NCBI GenBank assembly: GCA_965217015.1
Contig: OZ244224.1
Span: forward strand, 1,054,001 to 1,118,000
Direction: 5' to 3'
DNA length: 64,000 nucleotides
DNA from: JAYQKL01 sp038142705
Lineage (GTDB): Bacteria; Pseudomonadota; Alphaproteobacteria; RS24
The notes beneath the pieces are model-generated. The model worked only from the letters and a program-made list of their open reading frames with translations. It was not told where the DNA came from and did not search any database. Each line of letters opens with the position of its first letter. The stretch's first letter is position 1. A program made the position numbers and the translations under genes. Positions 17,779 to 26,485 of this stretch are shown here, in pieces.

Positions 17779-17824
17779 TATGTCCACCCTTTCTTTTTTT
17801 CTTTTTGGGTAGGTGGAGTCTAGC

Positions 17825-18265
17825 TCAAACCCCTAATTGCCGCAAGCAGTCCTCCACCGCGTCAAAAGTCAGCAGCACCGAGGCTTGGCGGTTTTTGAAA
17901 TCACGCACTGGTGACAAAACCTCAAGCGCGCTCCAGTGCCCGCCCCGTTCAGAATCTGTCGGGCAGTCGGCGTTTTGCGTCAACATGGCCCGCATTTGCG
18001 CCCCGACTTGACGCAGCTCATCAGCAGAGGCGCCAATAATATCACGCGCCATCACCGCCGCGCTGGCCTGACCCAGCGCGCAGGCTTCGACCTCATGGGC
18101 AAAATCTGTAACCACCCCATCTTGAAATTTTAAGGTAACGGATATTTTCGAGCCGCATAATTTGGACACTGCCACAGCTTCAGCATCAGCATCTTGCAAA
18201 CGCCCAATCCGGTCAATTTGTGCGGTTAGTTCTAAAATGCGTTTATTATACAGCTCATTCATCAT
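17825..18265 (-). CDS. Iron-sulfur cluster scaffold-like protein (NifU/SufU N-terminal type)
   Basis: A 146-residue NifU_N-like protein. Conserved cysteines appear in SKLCGSKISV (Cys 37), VEACALGQASAAVMA (Cys 63) and VEDCLRQLGV near the C-terminus, as in scaffold proteins that receive sulfur and iron before transfer to apo-proteins. The Asp/Gly residues usual around the first Cys are different (LCGSKI), so scaffold activity is probable rather than certain. It lies three bases downstream of cysS on the same strand. Confidence 0.8.
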   Translation of the reverse strand: MMNELYNKRILELTAQIDRIGRLQDADAEAVAVSKLCGSKISVTLKFQDGVVTDFAHEVEACALGQASAAVMARDIIGASADELRQVGAQMRAMLTQNADCPTDSERGGHWSALEVLSPVRDFKNRQASVLLTFDAVEDCLRQLGV

Positions 18266-18268
18266 GGG

Positions 18269-19690
18269 CTAAACCGTGCGCGCCATGCGCCAACTTGTGC
18301 CATCGGCGCTGTCTTCAATCACCACGCCCATGGCCTGCAATTCATCGCGAGCGGCGTCAGCGCGGGCAAAATCTTTAGCGGCGCGGGCTTCGGCACGCTC
18401 GGCAATCAATGCCTCGACTTTAGCCACATCAACACTGCCCTGCTCTCCCGCGAACCAGTCCGCAGGGTTTTGCTGCAAAATTCCCAATAATTGCGCCGCT
18501 GCTAAAAAGGAGGCGATTTTTTCAGGCGTGGATAAATCTTTCGACAAAGCAAATAATTCTGCCATGGCTTTGGGGGTGTTGAGGTCATCACATAAAACCG
18601 CCAAAAACGCTTCTGGAACAGGCTGCGCCTGATTTGGCACGGCGGCTTCTGCCACGCCCGCATCGCGCAGGGCGCCATAAAGCCGGTCAAGGTTTTTGAC
18701 ACATTGCGCTAGTAAATCATCAGTGAAATCAAGTGGTTGGCGATAATGCCCCTGCAGCAAAGCCAACCGAATAGCCTCGCCCGGATAATCCGCCAAGAGT
18801 TCATCAACCAGCTTAATATTGCCGATGGATTTAGACATTTTTTCGCCCGACATGGTGAGCATGCCATTATGGAGCCAAAAACGCGCCAGCTCATGTCCAT
18901 GCGCGCATCGGCTTTGCGCGGACTCATTTTCATGATGCGGGAACTGCAAATCCATGCCGCCACCATGAATATCAATCGTCTCGCCCAAATGTTTTTTAAT
19001 CATGGCAGAACATTCAATATGCCAGCCCGGGCGTCCATAGCCCTTGATTTCTTCAGCCCCGATTTCACGCACCTCCCCAAATGGGCTCGCCCAACCGGGC
19101 TGGGTCGCGTCAGAGGGTTTCCAAAGGACAAAATCCCCCGGATTGCGCTTATAAGGGGCAACCTCCACCCGCGCGCCGGCCAGCATATCATCTTGGCTGC
19201 GCCGCGAAAGGCTGCCATAGGCGGCATCTGTGCTGACATCAAACAACACATGCCCCTCGGCCTCATAGGCATGCCCCCGCGCAATCAGCTCATTAATCAT
19301 GGCAATCATTTCGTCAATATGGGCAGTGGCGTGGGGTTCAATATCTGGTAGAAACACCCCCAGCGCGCCCATATCCGCATGATATTTTTCACGATAGCGG
19401 TCTGTGATGATGTTTATCGGCACATTCTGGTCCGTCGCTTTTTTGTTAATTTTATCGTCAACATCGGTGATATTGCGTGCATAAACCACATGGTCTTGGC
19501 CATATATATGGCGCAACAGCCCAACCAATGTGTCAAACACTACCGCAGGGCGGGCATTGCCAATATGTGCTGGCCCATAAACGGTTGGCCCACAAACATA
19601 GACGGTCACACGCGAAGGGTTCGCAGGTTCGAAAACTTGTTTTTGGCGCGACGCCACATTATAAAACTGAATGCGCATGTGCGAAAACAT
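18269..19690 (-). CDS. cysS: Cysteine--tRNA ligase
   Basis: A 473-residue class I synthetase that charges tRNA-Cys. It has GPTVYGPAHIGNARP (HIGH signature), the zinc site CGPTV ... ECSAMI ... HHENE, and GEKMSKSIGNI (KMSKS). The start is ambiguous between 19690 and the ATG four codons later (19678); neither has a clear Shine-Dalgarno. It probably forms a transcription unit with the NifU-like gene. Confidence 0.93.
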   Translation of the reverse strand: MFSHMRIQFYNVASRQKQVFEPANPSRVTVYVCGPTVYGPAHIGNARPAVVFDTLVGLLRHIYGQDHVVYARNITDVDDKINKKATDQNVPINIITDRYREKYHADMGALGVFLPDIEPHATAHIDEMIAMINELIARGHAYEAEGHVLFDVSTDAAYGSLSRRSQDDMLAGARVEVAPYKRNPGDFVLWKPSDATQPGWASPFGEVREIGAEEIKGYGRPGWHIECSAMIKKHLGETIDIHGGGMDLQFPHHENESAQSRCAHGHELARFWLHNGMLTMSGEKMSKSIGNIKLVDELLADYPGEAIRLALLQGHYRQPLDFTDDLLAQCVKNLDRLYGALRDAGVAEAAVPNQAQPVPEAFLAVLCDDLNTPKAMAELFALSKDLSTPEKIASFLAAAQLLGILQQNPADWFAGEQGSVDVAKVEALIAERAEARAAKDFARADAARDELQAMGVVIEDSADGTSWRMARTV

Positions 19691-19886
19691 AATCGGGTTT
19701 TAATAATTCCACAAGTCAGCAATCCATAAACCCCTATGTTTCGTATAATTTATGCTGTTATTGGTGGGTGCCAAGCTTGACCTATCCAGAAGTAGGAATT
19801 ATACCCCTTCTTTGTAATCATTTGGTGCCTTTGGCTATTTTATGCAAAAGGCCATGCGTGTTTTTTGCATGGTCAAATCGGTAATA
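19691..19886. other. Divergent cysS/folE upstream region
   Basis: No gene seen. It contains an inverted repeat CCATGC ... GCATGG (about 19852-19872), just before the structured folE leader. A TAATAT box at 19882-19887 could be a folE -10, but no good -35 is seen. Confidence 0.4.
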
Positions 19887-19983
19887 TCATGGCACTAAAA
19901 CCATGACTCGTGAGGAGGCAGTTTAATCACGGGCATCAGCCTGACGAAGGTGAGGACGTATTTTTCTCACAGAGGCTTAAATT
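19887..19983 (+). promoter_or_regulatory. Structured 5' leader of folE, candidate translational riboswitch
   Basis: Elements visible: hairpin TCATGG/CCATGA (19887-19892 with 19901-19906); stem CGTGA/TCACG (19909-19913 with 19927-19931); AGGC (19916-19919), inside that loop, pairs with GCCT (19939-19942), giving an H-type pseudoknot. AGCCT (19938-19942) is also complementary to AGGCT (19973-19977), overlapping the folE ribosome-binding site, and CTCAC (19966-19970) can pair with GTGAG at 19910-19914 or 19950-19954. These exclusive pairings look like an on/off switch. A folE (THF-II) RNA motif is known in Alphaproteobacteria; whether this is that motif could not be verified. Confidence 0.6.
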
Positions 19984-20607
19984 ATGGACGCAATTGTAGA
20001 CGGAAAAGTAAGTAAACTTAAAGAACGGGATATAAAAGTGGCAAAACCGAGTCAAGAGCAAGCAGAAGCCGCTGTACGCACACTCATTGCATGGGCTGGT
20101 GACAATCCTGACCGAGAAGGGTTGGTCGACACCCCCAAACGTGTGGTCAAGGCTTATGAAGAATTCTTCGCTGGCTATAGCGAGGACCCAGACGCCGTGC
20201 TTGCACGCACTTTTGAAGATGTTGAAGGCTATGACGATATGGTGATGTTGCGCGATATTGATTTAGAAAGCCATTGCGAGCATCACATGGTTGCAATTTT
20301 GGGGAAAGTCCATATTGCCTATATGCCTGTCGATAAAGTCGTTGGCATTTCGAAACTTGCCCGTGTGATTGAAATTTTTGCTAAGCGTTTGCAAACGCAA
20401 GAAACCATGACCGCGCAGATTGTTGATTGCATTCAACGCGTTTTAGAACCTGCTGGCGTTGCGATACTGGTTGATGCTAAACATCAATGCATGACCACAC
20501 GCGGCATTAAAAAGGCACAAGTTGCCACCATCACCACACGCTTTACGGGTGTGTTTGCTGACGACCCGCGTATGGAAGCTCGTTTTTTAAACATGATTCA
20601 AAATTAA
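19984..20607 (+). CDS. folE: GTP cyclohydrolase I
   Basis: FolE opens GTP to 7,8-dihydroneopterin triphosphate, the first step of folate (and queuosine) synthesis. The 207-residue protein has zinc ligands in DLESHCEHHMVAI and KHQCMTTRG (Cys, His, Cys), plus the conserved VVGISKLARVIEIFAKRLQTQE block. Upstream lies a structured leader that may control translation. hisI follows four bases downstream, a common pairing in Alphaproteobacteria. Confidence 0.95.
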   Translation: MDAIVDGKVSKLKERDIKVAKPSQEQAEAAVRTLIAWAGDNPDREGLVDTPKRVVKAYEEFFAGYSEDPDAVLARTFEDVEGYDDMVMLRDIDLESHCEHHMVAILGKVHIAYMPVDKVVGISKLARVIEIFAKRLQTQETMTAQIVDCIQRVLEPAGVAILVDAKHQCMTTRGIKKAQVATITTRFTGVFADDPRMEARFLNMIQN

Positions 20608-20611
20608 GGTA

Positions 20612-21100
20612 ATGATGACAATGCAGGAAAGCCCTTTTGCCAATAGAACCAGTGTCGAGCAAGTGGAAGAAGGCCACGAGCTTGCCCCTAAATTTGACGA
20701 AAAGGGGCTTATTCCTGTGGTCACAACTGATGCAAGCAGCGGCGAATTGCTGATGCATGGTTATATGAATCAAGAGGCTTTTTTGAAAAGCATTGAAACC
20801 GGTGAAGCGCATTATTACAGCCGCTCGCGAGAGGTTATTTGGCACAAAGGCGCGACAAGCGGGCTGGTGCAAAAAATCACTGAGCTGCGCATTGATGATG
20901 ATCAGGATTGCGTATGGATGCAGGTCGATGTTGCGGGCAATGGCGCCTCATGCCATGTCGGCTATCGCTCCTGCTTCTACCGCTCCATACCCATTGGCAG
21001 CCCCTTACAAGCGGACACGAAATTGCAGTATGAAGAAGACGAAAAAGTCTTTGACCCGTTGGAAGTTTATGGCGATGCGCCGAACCCGACCAAGCTGTAA
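20612..21100 (+). CDS. hisI: Phosphoribosyl-AMP cyclohydrolase
   Basis: HisI opens the adenine ring of phosphoribosyl-AMP, the third step of histidine synthesis. Signature blocks are MHGYMNQEAFLKSIETGEAHYYSRSR, LWHKG-like IWHKGATSG, and the metal-binding part with DQDCVWMQVD and GASCHVGYRSCFYR (three cysteines). About 160 residues, a monofunctional enzyme without the HisE domain. Several in-frame ATGs occur near the start (20612, 20615, 20621); AAGG at 20605 suits 20615 best. Confidence 0.93.
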   Translation: MMTMQESPFANRTSVEQVEEGHELAPKFDEKGLIPVVTTDASSGELLMHGYMNQEAFLKSIETGEAHYYSRSREVIWHKGATSGLVQKITELRIDDDQDCVWMQVDVAGNGASCHVGYRSCFYRSIPIGSPLQADTKLQYEEDEKVFDPLEVYGDAPNPTKL

Positions 21101-21110
21101 AATTCAAGCT

Positions 21111-21542
21111 TTAGCCACTCACAATATAATTTTTTAGCGCTTCGGCCTCAGCCTCGCTTAAGCTGATGCGTTTTTTAACAACATCACCAATCGACACAAG
21201 ACCCACAAGGCTGCCCTTTTGCAAAACTGGAAGATGGCGCACACGCTTTTCTGTCATAATTTCCATCGCTTGCACAATCGTGGTTTCTGGCGAAATAGTG
21301 ATGATGTTTTGGTTCATATAGGCGGAGATTTTTTCGTCCAAAGCAGACCCGCCTTTGGCATATAATGCGCGCACCATATCGCGCTCAGACAACATGCCCG
21401 CCAATGGCTGGTCAGGAAAAGTCACCACCAAAGCCCCAACGCTTTCTTTTTCGAAAACAGTTATTGCATCAGATAAAAGCCGGTTGCCATCAATGGTCAA
21501 AATGCCCGCACCCTTATCATCTAAAATGGCTTTCACATTCAT
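21111..21542 (-). CDS. CBS-domain pair protein
   Basis: A 143-residue stand-alone tandem CBS protein: first CBS about 10-65 (ILTIDGNRLLSDAITVFEKESVGALVV), second about 75-130 (NIITISPETTIVQAMEIMTEKRVRHLPVL). Such proteins bind adenine nucleotides and regulate partners that are not evident here. AGGAGA ribosome-binding site. Converges with hisI ten bases away. Confidence 0.9.
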   Translation of the reverse strand: MNVKAILDDKGAGILTIDGNRLLSDAITVFEKESVGALVVTFPDQPLAGMLSERDMVRALYAKGGSALDEKISAYMNQNIITISPETTIVQAMEIMTEKRVRHLPVLQKGSLVGLVSIGDVVKKRISLSEAEAEALKNYIVSG

Positions 21543-21635
21543 TCTTGTCTCCTTTGCCTATATTTTGCGTCAGGCATGGCTGAGATGCAAGAGCAAGCCC
21601 ACAGAAAAGTAATTTAACTACTTAATATCAATAGG

Positions 21636-22367
21636 TTAAGAACCAGCCCAGCGTCCATATTCAACATATCCTGGCCCGCCAGAAGGAGAGATGGGTGGGC
21701 GTTCAAAAAACGGCAATAAAACCAACCCTGCCACAAAACCCCCAATATGCGCCTGCCAAGCCACCGAAATAGGATCACCATTAAAGCTCACGCCGGACAC
21801 ACCAAATATAATATTCAGCCCAACCCAAACGGCAATAAAACTGTAAACGGGTCGGCGCGTTAGGGTCTGGCGCAGCGGCATGAGCGGTAATTGGCGGCGC
21901 GCTTCATTTGGATTCAGCCAAGATACACCAGGTATCGCAAATCGTGTGGCGCCGCCAAACATGCCAGAAACCGCGCCCGACGCCCCAATAAGCGGCACCA
22001 GCTGATCTGCATGCAAAATATAATGGGTCAGCCCAGCAATGAGCGCACAAATAAGATAAAAGGCAAAAAACCGCCAAGCGCCAGCAAGCCTGATGGCAAC
22101 CGGCGTACCAAAAATCAAAAGCCAAATGCTATTCATAAGCACATGTTCCCAACTACCATGCAAAAACGCGTAACTTATCAAAGTCAGAAAGGATAAAAAA
22201 CGCTCACCCAAAAAGGCTGGCACAAAGCCGAACATCATCACCAGCCCATAGGCATCAGCCGGATTGAGTGAAAACAATAAAACATGAATACTCACCAGCA
22301 CCACGCACAGCCCCAGCACAATTGGCGGAGAGCGTAAAATGGGTTCTTTTTGAGCCTTATCCGTCAT
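21636..22367 (-). CDS. Rhomboid family intramembrane serine protease
   Basis: A 243-residue protein with six or seven membrane helices. The nucleophile motif GASGAVSGMFGG (GxSG) and the helix-6 histidine in WQAHIGGFVAGLVLLP form the Ser-His dyad; HGSWEHVLMNSIWL is the conserved helix-2 region. Active rhomboids cut membrane-anchored substrates; the substrate here is unknown. It lies 18 bases after a DsbA-like isomerase gene on the same strand. Confidence 0.9.
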   Translation of the reverse strand: MTDKAQKEPILRSPPIVLGLCVVLVSIHVLLFSLNPADAYGLVMMFGFVPAFLGERFLSFLTLISYAFLHGSWEHVLMNSIWLLIFGTPVAIRLAGAWRFFAFYLICALIAGLTHYILHADQLVPLIGASGAVSGMFGGATRFAIPGVSWLNPNEARRQLPLMPLRQTLTRRPVYSFIAVWVGLNIIFGVSGVSFNGDPISVAWQAHIGGFVAGLVLLPFFERPPISPSGGPGYVEYGRWAGS

Positions 22368-22385
22368 CGGTGATTGCGCCTCGCA

Positions 22386-22991
22386 TTAAGGTTGGCTTTG
22401 CAACGCATGAATAAGCAGCGGCAAGCGGTCATTGCCAAAAAACATTTTATCCTGATTAACAAAAAAACTAGGGCTACCAAAACCGCCTCGCGCAATCAGC
22501 TCGTCTGTATTCGCCCGCAAGGTCTGCTTCACCTCTGGCGCATCAAGCGCTTGCAAAAACATGTCCCTGTCCAGCCCTGATGCTTCAGCCAGCGCCGCCA
22601 AGGGTTCAGTCTGCGACAAATCCTGCCCCGCGCCCCAATAAGCCGCAAAACCATTGGCCGCATATTGCGGTAAAAGACTCGCTTGCTGGGCGACAATCGC
22701 TCCGCGCATCAGCTTGACCGCATTGAGCGGAAACACGCTTGGCCAATTTATGTCAATGTCATAAAACGCGGCCCAATCTTGTAAATCTTGCAATTGATAA
22801 GCAAATTTGGGGCCGTCCAGCGTGGCACGGGTTTCATAAACCTGTTGGTTGACCGCATTAAAAACCCCACCCACGAGAATCGGTTTCCAAATCAGCTCGG
22901 CCTCATACTGCGCGGCAAGTTTCTCAATTTGCGAAAACGCCAGATAAGTCCATGGGCTGGAAATATCAAAAAAGAACTCGATTTTTGGCAT
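22386..22991 (-). CDS. 2-hydroxychromene-2-carboxylate isomerase-like (DsbA-fold, GST kappa type)
   Basis: A 201-residue thioredoxin-fold protein. FFFDISSPWTYLAFSQIE has Ser where DsbA has its active-site Cys, as in HCCA isomerases/GST kappa. LWKPILVGGVFN-like and GGFGSPSFFVNQDKMFFGNDRL are also typical. The characterised relatives use glutathione in naphthalene breakdown, but many are of unknown role; here there are no aromatic-degradation neighbours. Confidence 0.88.
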   Translation of the reverse strand: MPKIEFFFDISSPWTYLAFSQIEKLAAQYEAELIWKPILVGGVFNAVNQQVYETRATLDGPKFAYQLQDLQDWAAFYDIDINWPSVFPLNAVKLMRGAIVAQQASLLPQYAANGFAAYWGAGQDLSQTEPLAALAEASGLDRDMFLQALDAPEVKQTLRANTDELIARGGFGSPSFFVNQDKMFFGNDRLPLLIHALQSQP

Positions 22992-23000
22992 CGGCTGGCT

Positions 23001-24635
23001 CTAGCTAACAGGTTGTGCTGGCAAAAAGTTTCGCCCGCGAATATGGTCAGAGATTTTTTCAGCCATCATAATTGTTGGTGCATTTGTGTTGCCACCAATC
23101 AAGGTCGGCATGATTGACGCATCAACCACACGCAAGCGCTCAATGCCATGCAATTGGCCATGTTCATTCACAACCGCCATTTTATCTTTCCCCATTTTGC
23201 ATGTGCCAATCGGGTGATACAGCGTTTCACAATTATCACGAATCCACTGGTCCACTTCGGCGTCATTATTCATATCAATATCAGGGCCAGGTTTACGGCG
23301 CGGCCCACGATAGGGGTCAAACACAGTGGTTTGGAACACTTTATTGGCTTGTCGCAGGCCATTACGGCTGTCAATCATATCCTCTTCGACATCAAAATAA
23401 TTGGGCTGGATATATGGGTCAGCCAATGGGTCATTTGAGGTCAGGCCAATATAGCCGCGACTTTGTGGCCGACAAATATACATAATAGATGAAAAAGCAT
23501 GGCATTCTGAAAATTTGCCACCCCGCCCATGCGAGTCAAGCATACCGAGCGATACATAATGAAGCTGTACATCTGGAATATCTTTATCCGGATTTGATTT
23601 CAAAAACGCACCCCCAGCCGTTGGGGGTTTCGAGGCTGGCCCTTTGCCCGCAAGATAATATTGCACACCAGCCATAAACTGCCCCAAAAGGGTCGTGCTG
23701 GAATGCATGGTAATGGGTTTTGTGCATTCATATTGCACCGGCGCGCCAATATGGTCTTGCAGGTTCTGCCCCACGCCCGGCAGTTCGTGAACCATTTCAA
23801 TCCCATGCTTTTTGATTTCATCAACTGGCCCAATGCCCGAGCGCATAAGAATTTGCGGGCTGTTCAGCGCACCACCAGATAGAATAATCTCGCGCCCAGC
23901 CTCAAAGCGCATTTCCTTACCGCCCTTTTTAGCGACAACCGCAACGGCTATACCATTTTCAACAATGATTTTATCAATCACAATATTGGTCATGGCATGC
24001 AAATTAGGGCGCTCAAGCGCTGGATATAAATAAGCCCGCGCCGCGCTATTGCGCTTATTACCCTTCAGCGTGTGCTCATATCGTGAAAACCCCTCCTGCT
24101 GTTTTCCATTAAAATCATGGGTCAGCGGAAAGCCTGCTTCGGCACCAGCCTCAACAAATTTATCCAGCAATATATCTTTTTTCTGGTCAGATTTTTTCAC
24201 ATGTAACGGGCCAGATTTCCCGTGATAATCCAAATCCCCTTCGCCTTCAAAACATTCTGCTCTTTTGAAATACGGCAACACGCTTTCATAAGACCAGCCT
24301 TGATTGCCGAGCTGGTTCCAATGGTCATAATCCCAAGCGTGACCGCGAATATAAACCATCGCATTGATTGAAGATGAGCCGCCCCAGCCACGCCCACGCG
24401 GCCAGTATAATTCTCGCCCGCCAAGCTGTTTGACCGGCGCAGTGGTGAAACCATAATTACTGTTATTTTTTTCAGGCACTAATTGCGCATATCCAGACGG
24501 CATATGAATAAATGGATTTCTATCTTTGCCGCCAGCTTCCAGCAATAAAATATTAGAAGAGCTGTCTTCCGACAGGCGGTTGGCCAAAACACACCCTGCA
24601 CTGCCCGCGCCAATAATGATATAATCGAAATTCAT
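23001..24635 (-). CDS. GMC-family FAD oxidoreductase (choline/alcohol dehydrogenase type)
   Basis: A 544-residue flavoenzyme. FAD site DYIIIGAGSAGCVLANRLSE at the start and LLLEAGG; GMC signatures WPRGRGWGGSSSINAMVYIRG, GALNSPQILMRSGIG, PGVGQNLQDH, and the C-terminal catalytic region YHPIGTCKMG ... GGNTNAPTIMMAEK. The start at 24635 has GGAGGGG upstream; an in-frame start at 24683 would add 16 residues. Choline dehydrogenase (BetA) is one option, but no betB or betT is nearby, so the substrate is left open. Confidence 0.9.
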   Translation of the reverse strand: MNFDYIIIGAGSAGCVLANRLSEDSSSNILLLEAGGKDRNPFIHMPSGYAQLVPEKNNSNYGFTTAPVKQLGGRELYWPRGRGWGGSSSINAMVYIRGHAWDYDHWNQLGNQGWSYESVLPYFKRAECFEGEGDLDYHGKSGPLHVKKSDQKKDILLDKFVEAGAEAGFPLTHDFNGKQQEGFSRYEHTLKGNKRNSAARAYLYPALERPNLHAMTNIVIDKIIVENGIAVAVVAKKGGKEMRFEAGREIILSGGALNSPQILMRSGIGPVDEIKKHGIEMVHELPGVGQNLQDHIGAPVQYECTKPITMHSSTTLLGQFMAGVQYYLAGKGPASKPPTAGGAFLKSNPDKDIPDVQLHYVSLGMLDSHGRGGKFSECHAFSSIMYICRPQSRGYIGLTSNDPLADPYIQPNYFDVEEDMIDSRNGLRQANKVFQTTVFDPYRGPRRKPGPDIDMNNDAEVDQWIRDNCETLYHPIGTCKMGKDKMAVVNEHGQLHGIERLRVVDASIMPTLIGGNTNAPTIMMAEKISDHIRGRNFLPAQPVS

Positions 24636-24745
24636 GCACCCCTCCATCGCACATTGTTTTTTTTCCAAAGCACTATTTTTCAAAGAATGTCAAAGAGAGA
24701 GGGCTGAATCAAGCTTATAATCGGCTAAATCGGGGATATGAGGTG

Positions 24746-25282
24746 CTATTGCGTATCGAGCGGTTTCAGACCTGATTTGAATCTTTGCCAATTCTCGACA
24801 TAAACCGCCGCATTCATGTGAATAAATTGTGCGACCTCTTCGCTCACTTCGCGCACAATTTTGCCGGGCTGGCCCAGAACCATTGAATTATCAGGGATTT
24901 CCATACCCTCTTTGATAAAAGCTTGCGCGCCAATCAGGCAGTTTTTACCAATCTTGGCGCCATTCATCACCACTGCGCCCATGCCAATCAGGCTATTATC
25001 GTCAATCTGGCACCCATGCAACATCGCCAAATGTCCGACAACGCAGTCTTTGCCAATTGTCAATGGATAGCCCATATCCGTATGCAGCACGCTGTTGTCT
25101 TGCACATTTGAATTTTCACCAATGGTAATGCGCTCATTATCCCCGCGTGCAACAACGCCAAACCAGATGCTGGCATTTTCTTCAAATTTCACATCACCAA
25201 TAATTTGCGCATCAGGCGCCGCCCACCAATTGCCGCTTTGCGGCGTGGTTGGGGTTTTGTCATCAAGCGCATAGAAAGTCAT
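24746..25282 (-). CDS. Gamma-carbonic anhydrase family protein (left-handed beta-helix)
   Basis: A 178-residue hexapeptide-repeat protein. Repeats run through IIGDVKFEENASIWFGVVARGD, with candidate zinc histidines in VLHTDMG, VGHLAMLHGCQ. This is the YrdA/CaiE/PaaY-type family, some of whose members are carbonic anhydrases. Its ATG shares one base with the DUF3126 stop (TAATG), so it is coupled to that gene. Confidence 0.88.
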   Translation of the reverse strand: MTFYALDDKTPTTPQSGNWWAAPDAQIIGDVKFEENASIWFGVVARGDNERITIGENSNVQDNSVLHTDMGYPLTIGKDCVVGHLAMLHGCQIDDNSLIGMGAVVMNGAKIGKNCLIGAQAFIKEGMEIPDNSMVLGQPGKIVREVSEEVAQFIHMNAAVYVENWQRFKSGLKPLDTQ

Positions 25283-25500
25283 TAAAGGCCTGCCTCTTCA
25301 AGGTCAAAATCCAAAATTGCCATTGAAAAATTATAGCTGACCTCGCCCTCGTCCTCATCACTGGTCATGGTGCCGATAAACTCGCCATCAATCTCAACCT
25401 CGCACATATCTTTGCGGGCACTTCGATTAAGCTTAATCGTGTCGAGGCGGAATGTTTTACGCAAATAAGTTTCGACTTTTTTCACTTCTTCATCGGTCAT
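25282..25500 (-). CDS. DUF3126 family protein
   Basis: A 72-residue acidic protein matching the small alphaproteobacterial DUF3126 family (EVKKVETYLRKTFRLDTIKL, then CEVEIDGEFIG and YNFSMAILDFDL). Function unknown. It lies 20 bases after cysE and overlaps the gamma-carbonic anhydrase start by one base; this cysE-DUF3126 order is seen in related bacteria. Confidence 0.88.
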   Translation of the reverse strand: MTDEEVKKVETYLRKTFRLDTIKLNRSARKDMCEVEIDGEFIGTMTSDEDEGEVSYNFSMAILDFDLEEAGL

Positions 25501-25520
25501 TTTCTTTCCTCTTCAGAATT

Positions 25521-26354
25521 TCATGTCTTATTTTCTGGCTTATCTTTATCAAGGATACTCTCAAATGAGTGGTCCATTGAGCGCGACGGTGTTGGCGTAT
25601 CTACTTTCCCAACCACTTTGGCTGGTACCCCCACCGCCGTTGAATAGGCGGGTACATCGGTCAAAACCACACTGCCGCCACCAATTTTTGCACAATCGCC
25701 AATCCGGATATTGCCCAGCACTTTTGCGCCAACGCTTATCAACACCCCATTGCCAATCTTCGGGTGCCGGTCACCCCCCTCTTTGCCGCTGCCACCAAGC
25801 GTGACGCCATGCAACATCGACACTTCATCGCCAATTTCTGCGGTTTCCCCAATGACCACGCTGGTGGCATGGTCAATCATAATGCCTTTGCCAATTTTTG
25901 CAGCGGGGTGAATATCCGCGCCAAAAACTTCAGAGGCTGTGTTTTGTAAATAAAGCGCCGTGCCACGCTGGCCTTTAGCCAGCAACATATGCGCCGCTCT
26001 GTAGGTTTGTAGAGCGAGAAAACCTTTGAAAAACAAAACTGGATCCAAATAGCTTTTGCAGGCTGGGTCGCGGTCGAAAACCGCCACAATATCTTCGCAC
26101 ATGGCTTGAGCAATATTTTCATCTGCCTCAAATGCGTCCAAAATAGTGGTTTCCAGTTCTGGCACAGGAATATGCGCATTCGCCAGCTTATCGCTTAAAA
26201 TAGCGGCAACTGATGCACGCAAGGATTGATTATCCAAAATCTTGGCGCGCAAATAGGCGGCCAATAATGGCTCGCGCGCGCTGATATCCTCTGCTTCTTT
26301 GCGCAGCTGATGCCAGACCTCGTCCTGCGATATTTCTGGTTCTTTATCACTCAT
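25521..26354 (-). CDS. cysE: Serine O-acetyltransferase
   Basis: CysE makes O-acetylserine from serine and acetyl-CoA, committing to cysteine. The 277-residue protein has the N-terminal helical SATase domain (EVWHQLRKEAEDISAREPLLAAYLRA) and a C-terminal hexapeptide helix with DIHPAAKIGKGIMIDHATSV, GETAEIGDEV and LHGVTLGGSGKEGGDRHPKI (catalytic His and CoA site). The start at 26354 follows GGAG; the longer frame to 26492 would include a non-homologous N-terminus and most of the divergent gap. Confidence 0.94.
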   Translation of the reverse strand: MSDKEPEISQDEVWHQLRKEAEDISAREPLLAAYLRAKILDNQSLRASVAAILSDKLANAHIPVPELETTILDAFEADENIAQAMCEDIVAVFDRDPACKSYLDPVLFFKGFLALQTYRAAHMLLAKGQRGTALYLQNTASEVFGADIHPAAKIGKGIMIDHATSVVIGETAEIGDEVSMLHGVTLGGSGKEGGDRHPKIGNGVLISVGAKVLGNIRIGDCAKIGGGSVVLTDVPAYSTAVGVPAKVVGKVDTPTPSRSMDHSFESILDKDKPENKT

Positions 26355-26485
26355 CAAAAAGACACTCCAAATCTTCTCTAGGAGTAAAACGGTTTCGCCC
26401 ATGGCGCAAGCCTGATTTGCCCTCAAACTTCCCCATTGCAGGATTTTAAGGACCCAGCTAGGATATGGAAAATATGGAGAAAAAC

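Noticed and set aside
23001..24635. Naming the GMC oxidoreductase BetA (choline dehydrogenase)
   Set aside because: The family fits but there is no betB, betI or choline transporter nearby, and many marine GMC enzymes act on other alcohols.
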